Shown here: piece by piece, positions 13,230-16,079 of the stretch | Position numbering within the stretch: the stretch's first letter is position 1 | Layout: every line of letters starts with the position of its first letter | Program-made: the position numbers and the translations under genes | The notes under the pieces: generated by a model | Database searches by the model: none | What the model saw: the letters and a program-made list of their open reading frames with translations, nothing else | What the model was told of the DNA's origin: nothing | DNA from: Desulfosporosinus sp. UBA5188 | GTDB taxonomy: Bacteria > Bacillota > Desulfitobacteriia > Desulfitobacteriales > Desulfitobacteriaceae | Assembly: GCA_002413075.1 (NCBI GenBank) | Contig: DHWG01000190.1 | Coordinates: 9,388 to 25,466 of the forward strand | Direction of reading: 5' to 3' | Length of the DNA: 16,079 nt

Positions 13230-13832
13230 TCAATGATTATCAACTATAATATTTTTCCAGTTTATTTCAAGTTGACGCTCGGTTTCCAACTCACTACCGG
13301 AGTTGTCAATGACGACATCAGCTTGTTGACGCTTTTCATCTAACGACCCTTGGGCCGCAATACGGGCTTCCACCTCCGCCAGATTCAGCTTGTCCCGTGC
13401 AAGAACGCGCAAAATCTGAAGATCTTTTGGCACCCAAACAACCCATACTTGATCGACAAATCTCTCAAACCCTGTCTCAAGCAACAAGGGCACATCCCAT
13501 ACGCAAAATTTTTCGCCGGTATCCCGAAGCGCGGCTTGCTCAACCTTCATACATTCCACCACGCGAGGATGCACGATGCGCTCAAGGCGCTTTCGTGCAT
13601 CTTCATCACTGAAAACCCGCTGACCCAGTTTCGAACGATTAATTTCTCCGTCTTCTCCAAGGATTTCAAGCCCGAATTCATGGACCAATTCTGAACGGGT
13701 CAACGAGTCCGATTGCAACAAACGGTGAACCGTTTTGTCAGCATCTAGTACAGGAACCCCGTGCTTCTTAAACCACTGCGCAACCGTGGATTTGCCGCTT
13801 CCGATACCACCTGTAAGCCCAATCGTAAACAT
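13230..13832 (-). CDS. coaE: Dephospho-CoA kinase
   Basis: A 200-residue kinase that phosphorylates the 3'-OH of dephospho-CoA, the last step of coenzyme A synthesis. The P-loop GLTGGIGSGKST lies at residues 5-16, followed by VLDADKTVHRL, IVHPRVVECM and WDVPLLLETGFE, all family signatures. The length is normal. I prefer the ATG at 13832; a GTG at 13841 in frame is possible. GAGGTGAGG lies just upstream and the ytaF stop codon is 10 bases before the ATG, so translation is coupled. CoA supply fits a genome that also carries a CoA-disulfide reductase-like enzyme, but coaE is a housekeeping gene everywhere. Confidence 0.95.
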   Translation of the reverse strand: MFTIGLTGGIGSGKSTVAQWFKKHGVPVLDADKTVHRLLQSDSLTRSELVHEFGLEILGEDGEINRSKLGQRVFSDEDARKRLERIVHPRVVECMKVEQAALRDTGEKFCVWDVPLLLETGFERFVDQVWVVWVPKDLQILRVLARDKLNLAEVEARIAAQGSLDEKRQQADVVIDNSGSELETERQLEINWKNIIVDNH

Positions 13833-13842
13833 ATACCTCACC

Positions 13843-14502
13843 TCAGATCAATTTACCCAGTCCAACTAAAATTAAAACAACGCCTGGTAAATATTCCGCT
13901 TTAGCAATCCAGTTTTCTGGAATTTTGCCAGCCATCTGTTGACCCAAGCGTAACATCATTATTTGGGTTAAGGCAACTAAGCCAATGACGGAGAGTGTCA
14001 TTCCCGCCATTGCTGCGCCGATCCCGCTGGCAAAAGCATCCATTGCCAGAGCACTTCCTAAAAGTAAGCTTTCTCGAAGACTAATTCCACCAGAGCCATC
14101 GACATCAGCGATAGCCGGTGTTTTTAATACCTGTATCACGAATCCAAAAAGACTCAATTGAAATCTAAAAATTGGTTCCAATACGGGCTTTTGCAGGGCT
14201 ACAGCCATTGCTGGAACGGCTTCCGGGAAATTATCTCGCTGACCGTTCCAGATTGCTCTAGCCAGCTGGAAAACCCCCAGAGTAAGCAATATAGTAGCTC
14301 CCAATAAACGGGCCGGAATAAAACTAAGCCATGACGTGACCCAACTGCCAAACAGCATAGATATCCCCATGGCAAAAACTGTACACAAGGCAATCGCAAT
14401 AAGAGAACTCATTGGTATACGAATGCGGCGTAAGCCGTAGGCCAACCCGACACCAAATCCATCCAAACTTAAAGCTACTGCCATAAGCATAGCTACTCCC
14501 AT
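13843..14502 (-). CDS. ytaF: Sporulation membrane protein YtaF (MntP-like fold)
   Basis: A 219-residue polytopic membrane protein of the YtaF/MntP superfamily. Two homologous halves carry the repeat motif LSLDGFGVGLAYGLR (11-25) and LAMDAFASGIGAAM (152-165). Between them lies an EF-hand-like loop DVDGSGGISLRE (133-144) typical of YtaF; it may bind Ca2+ or another divalent ion. YtaF is associated with sporulation in Bacillus but its exact function is not known. About six membrane helices are predicted. GGAGGG lies 9 bases before the ATG. It is followed immediately by coaE, as in other spore-formers. Confidence 0.88.
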   Translation of the reverse strand: MGVAMLMAVALSLDGFGVGLAYGLRRIRIPMSSLIAIALCTVFAMGISMLFGSWVTSWLSFIPARLLGATILLTLGVFQLARAIWNGQRDNFPEAVPAMAVALQKPVLEPIFRFQLSLFGFVIQVLKTPAIADVDGSGGISLRESLLLGSALAMDAFASGIGAAMAGMTLSVIGLVALTQIMMLRLGQQMAGKIPENWIAKAEYLPGVVLILVGLGKLI

Positions 14503-14569
14503 ATATGTATCCCTCCATCTTGCGACTTCAGGATAATATATGGGTTTGAACGTTATTTGGTGAAATGAA

Positions 14570-16079
14570 TTACTCGCTCCCTGCGATCCATTCTTCTAAG
14601 ACCTTATCTCGACGCTTCTTTAGAAGCTCGCTCTTTTCATTAAGTTTCATGGCTAATTCATAATTTTTCCCCGCTAAAGCAAGTTCTGATTCGACGGCTT
14701 TTACTTCTAACTCTAGCTCTTCAATGGCCAGTTCCAGTTGCTTCATCCGCTTTTTTTCTCGCGCCAGATTGCGGGTTTCTTGCTGGTCTTGATAACTCGG
14801 CTTTGCGCTTCGTTCAAGCGGTGCGACGTTTGCATCCTCTTGTTGTTTATATTCCTTAAAACCCGTGTAATCTCCTTCATAAAGGGAAAGTCCCTCAGTC
14901 GTAAGTTCCGCGATCTTAGAGACGATTTTATCAAGGAAGTAGCGATCATGGGAAACAACAAGCACGGTTCCATCATAGTCAAGAAGGGCTTCTTCTAACA
15001 CTCCACGGGTTTCCGCATCGAGATGATTCGTCGGTTCATCCAATAATAGTAAATTTCCTCTCTCGAGGAAAAGTTTACATAATGCTAAACGACTCTTTTC
15101 TCCACCGCTCAAAACAGAAACGAGTTTAAAAACATCCTCGTTCCTGAAACCATAACGCGCGAGAAGATTTCTGATGTCCGGGTCCTTCAACTTTGAGACA
15201 CCCAGAATTTCGTCCATCACGGTTCCTGAACAGCCCAAGTTTTCATGCTCTTGGGAATAGTAGGCAATATTCACATTCGCGCCTAACCGAATCGTTCCCA
15301 CAAAAGGAGCCTGCTGGAGAATCGCCTTTAGAATTGAGGTTTTTCCGACGCCATTTTTGCCAAGTAAAGCAACTCTATCTCCCCGTCGCAAATCCAAGTG
15401 GGCTTTCTGAAATAAGGTCCGTGCTCCGTAGGAGATTGACAGATCATCGACTAAAAGGACACGATCTCCGCTTCGAGCACCGCTATCAAAGGTTACCGCA
15501 AGCCCATGATCTACTTTTGAGGCTTGAATGGGCTTTAGTTTCTGTAGCTGATTTTCCCGGCCACGAGCCTGTTTGGAATTGACCCCCGCCTTATTTCTGC
15601 GAACATACTCCTCAAGTTTAGCAATTTTATGGGCTAGACGTTCTGCTTCACGTCCTATTGTCTTATTTTCCAAGATCCTTAACAGTTCGTATTCAGAATA
15701 ATTCCCAGTATAACCTTTTAAACCACCATTTTCCAAGCAAAAGACCCTAGACACTGTGCGATCCAAAAAGTAACGATCATGAGAAACTATGAGTAAGGCT
15801 CCTGGATAATCTCGCAAATACATTTCGAGCCACTCTAGAGCCTCAATATCCAAATGATTCGTGGGCTCATCCAAAATCAGGAGTTCAGGCGATCTGAGCA
15901 ATAGTTTGCACAAGGCCAGCCGCGTTTTTTGCCCCCCGCTCAACGTACTAACTAGGGAATTCATCTCTGCCTCAAGTCCCAGTCCTGCCAAAATCCTTCG
16001 AACCAAGGCCTCTAAGGCGTAGCCACCTTGGCTTTCGAACGATTCCGTTAAAGCAGCATATTGCTCCATGACTTTCTCA
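14570..16079 (-). CDS. ABC-F family ATPase, N-terminus beyond the window
   Basis: About 500 residues of an ABC-F protein, open at the window edge (frame continues through GAG-AAA-GTC before the first visible ATG at 16069, which is not the true start). Absent is roughly the first 100 residues with the first Walker A. Present: first signature LSGGQKTRLALCKLLL and Walker B LLILDEPTNHLD, the interdomain linker, second Walker A LLGKNGVGKTS, signature LSGGEKSRLALCKL, Walker B LLLLDEPTNHLD, and a coiled-coil C-terminal tail with many Lys and Glu. ABC-F proteins act on the ribosome, relieving stalls or protecting from antibiotics. The absence of any transmembrane domain excludes a transporter. The subfamily (YdiF/Uup-like) is uncertain. 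It lies 67 bases upstream of ytaF. Confidence 0.93.
   Translation of the reverse strand, partial: EKVMEQYAALTESFESQGGYALEALVRRILAGLGLEAEMNSLVSTLSGGQKTRLALCKLLLRSPELLILDEPTNHLDIEALEWLEMYLRDYPGALLIVSHDRYFLDRTVSRVFCLENGGLKGYTGNYSEYELLRILENKTIGREAERLAHKIAKLEEYVRRNKAGVNSKQARGRENQLQKLKPIQASKVDHGLAVTFDSGARSGDRVLLVDDLSISYGARTLFQKAHLDLRRGDRVALLGKNGVGKTSILKAILQQAPFVGTIRLGANVNIAYYSQEHENLGCSGTVMDEILGVSKLKDPDIRNLLARYGFRNEDVFKLVSVLSGGEKSRLALCKLFLERGNLLLLDEPTNHLDAETRGVLEEALLDYDGTVLVVSHDRYFLDKIVSKIAELTTEGLSLYEGDYTGFKEYKQQEDANVAPLERSAKPSYQDQQETRNLAREKKRMKQLELAIEELELEVKAVESELALAGKNYELAMKLNEKSELLKKRRDKVLEEWIAGSE

Noticed and set aside
14738..14998. Short ORFs on either strand inside the ABC-F gene
   Set aside because: They are shadows of the long ABC-F frame, without ribosome sites or motifs.
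14570..16069. ATG at 16069 as the start of the ABC-F gene
   Set aside because: The frame stays open to the window edge and the first Walker A is missing, so the true start lies outside.

Overview
The window looks like chromosomal DNA from an anaerobic, endospore-forming, low-to-moderate GC Firmicute, most likely a Desulfosporosinus/Desulfitobacterium-type member of the Peptococcaceae. The reasons are a YtaF-type sporulation membrane protein next to coaE, a minimal two-gene SUF operon, a DUF134/NifX-like/Mrp cluster, a DUF1638 protein (a family otherwise familiar from methanogens and anaerobic clostridia), a NapH-type polyferredoxin and strong AGGAGG-type ribosome binding sites. The genus is inference. 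No tRNA, rRNA, CRISPR array, insertion sequence or phage gene was seen.

Layout. 52-1737 (-): CoA-disulfide-reductase-like flavoprotein with a C-terminal rhodanese domain. 1738-2252: a 515-base divergent regulatory region. 2253-3906 (+): overlapping sufC- and sufB-like genes. 3954-3995: strong bidirectional terminator. 4008-5888 (-): operon of a DUF134 (UPF0251) DNA-binding protein, a NifX-like protein and an Mrp/ApbC-type P-loop ATPase. 6064-8578 (-): OmpR-family response regulator and its histidine kinase. 8758-9626 (+): divergent secreted DUF2680 protein and a membrane-anchored double-SHOCT protein. 9779-10900 (+): membrane polyferredoxin. 10956-10989: bidirectional terminator. 11002-12018 (-): DUF1638 protein and a glutaredoxin/zinc-ribbon fusion. 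12249-14502 (-): csoR/cstR-like repressor, lytic transglycosylase, coaE and ytaF. 14570-16079 (-): ABC-F ATPase, cut by the window edge.

Three regulatory circuits can be read from the DNA. First, a 16-base palindrome, TTGAGCATATGCTCAA, sits at the predicted transcription start of the DUF134 operon. A near copy sits at the same place in the promoter of the CoA-disulfide-reductase/rhodanese gene, and a weaker third copy lies further upstream. The -35, 17-base spacer, -10 and palindrome line up between the two main sites, so DUF134 may control itself and a sulfur/thiol redox gene next to Fe-S assembly genes. Second, a perfect 17-base inverted repeat, ATACCCCTCAGGGGTAT, exactly fills the spacer of the promoter of the DUF1638-glutaredoxin operon. 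The adjacent CsoR-family repressor keeps both cysteines but has Tyr in place of the copper-binding His, which points to persulfide or thiol sensing rather than copper. Third, the divergent region between the response regulator and the DUF2680 gene carries hexamers of the RACATA type at 11-base periodicity, as expected for a PhoB/OmpR-family regulator.

Together the window reads as Fe-S cluster, sulfane-sulfur and thiol-redox housekeeping with its own dedicated regulators, plus a two-component envelope module, followed by ordinary core genes.
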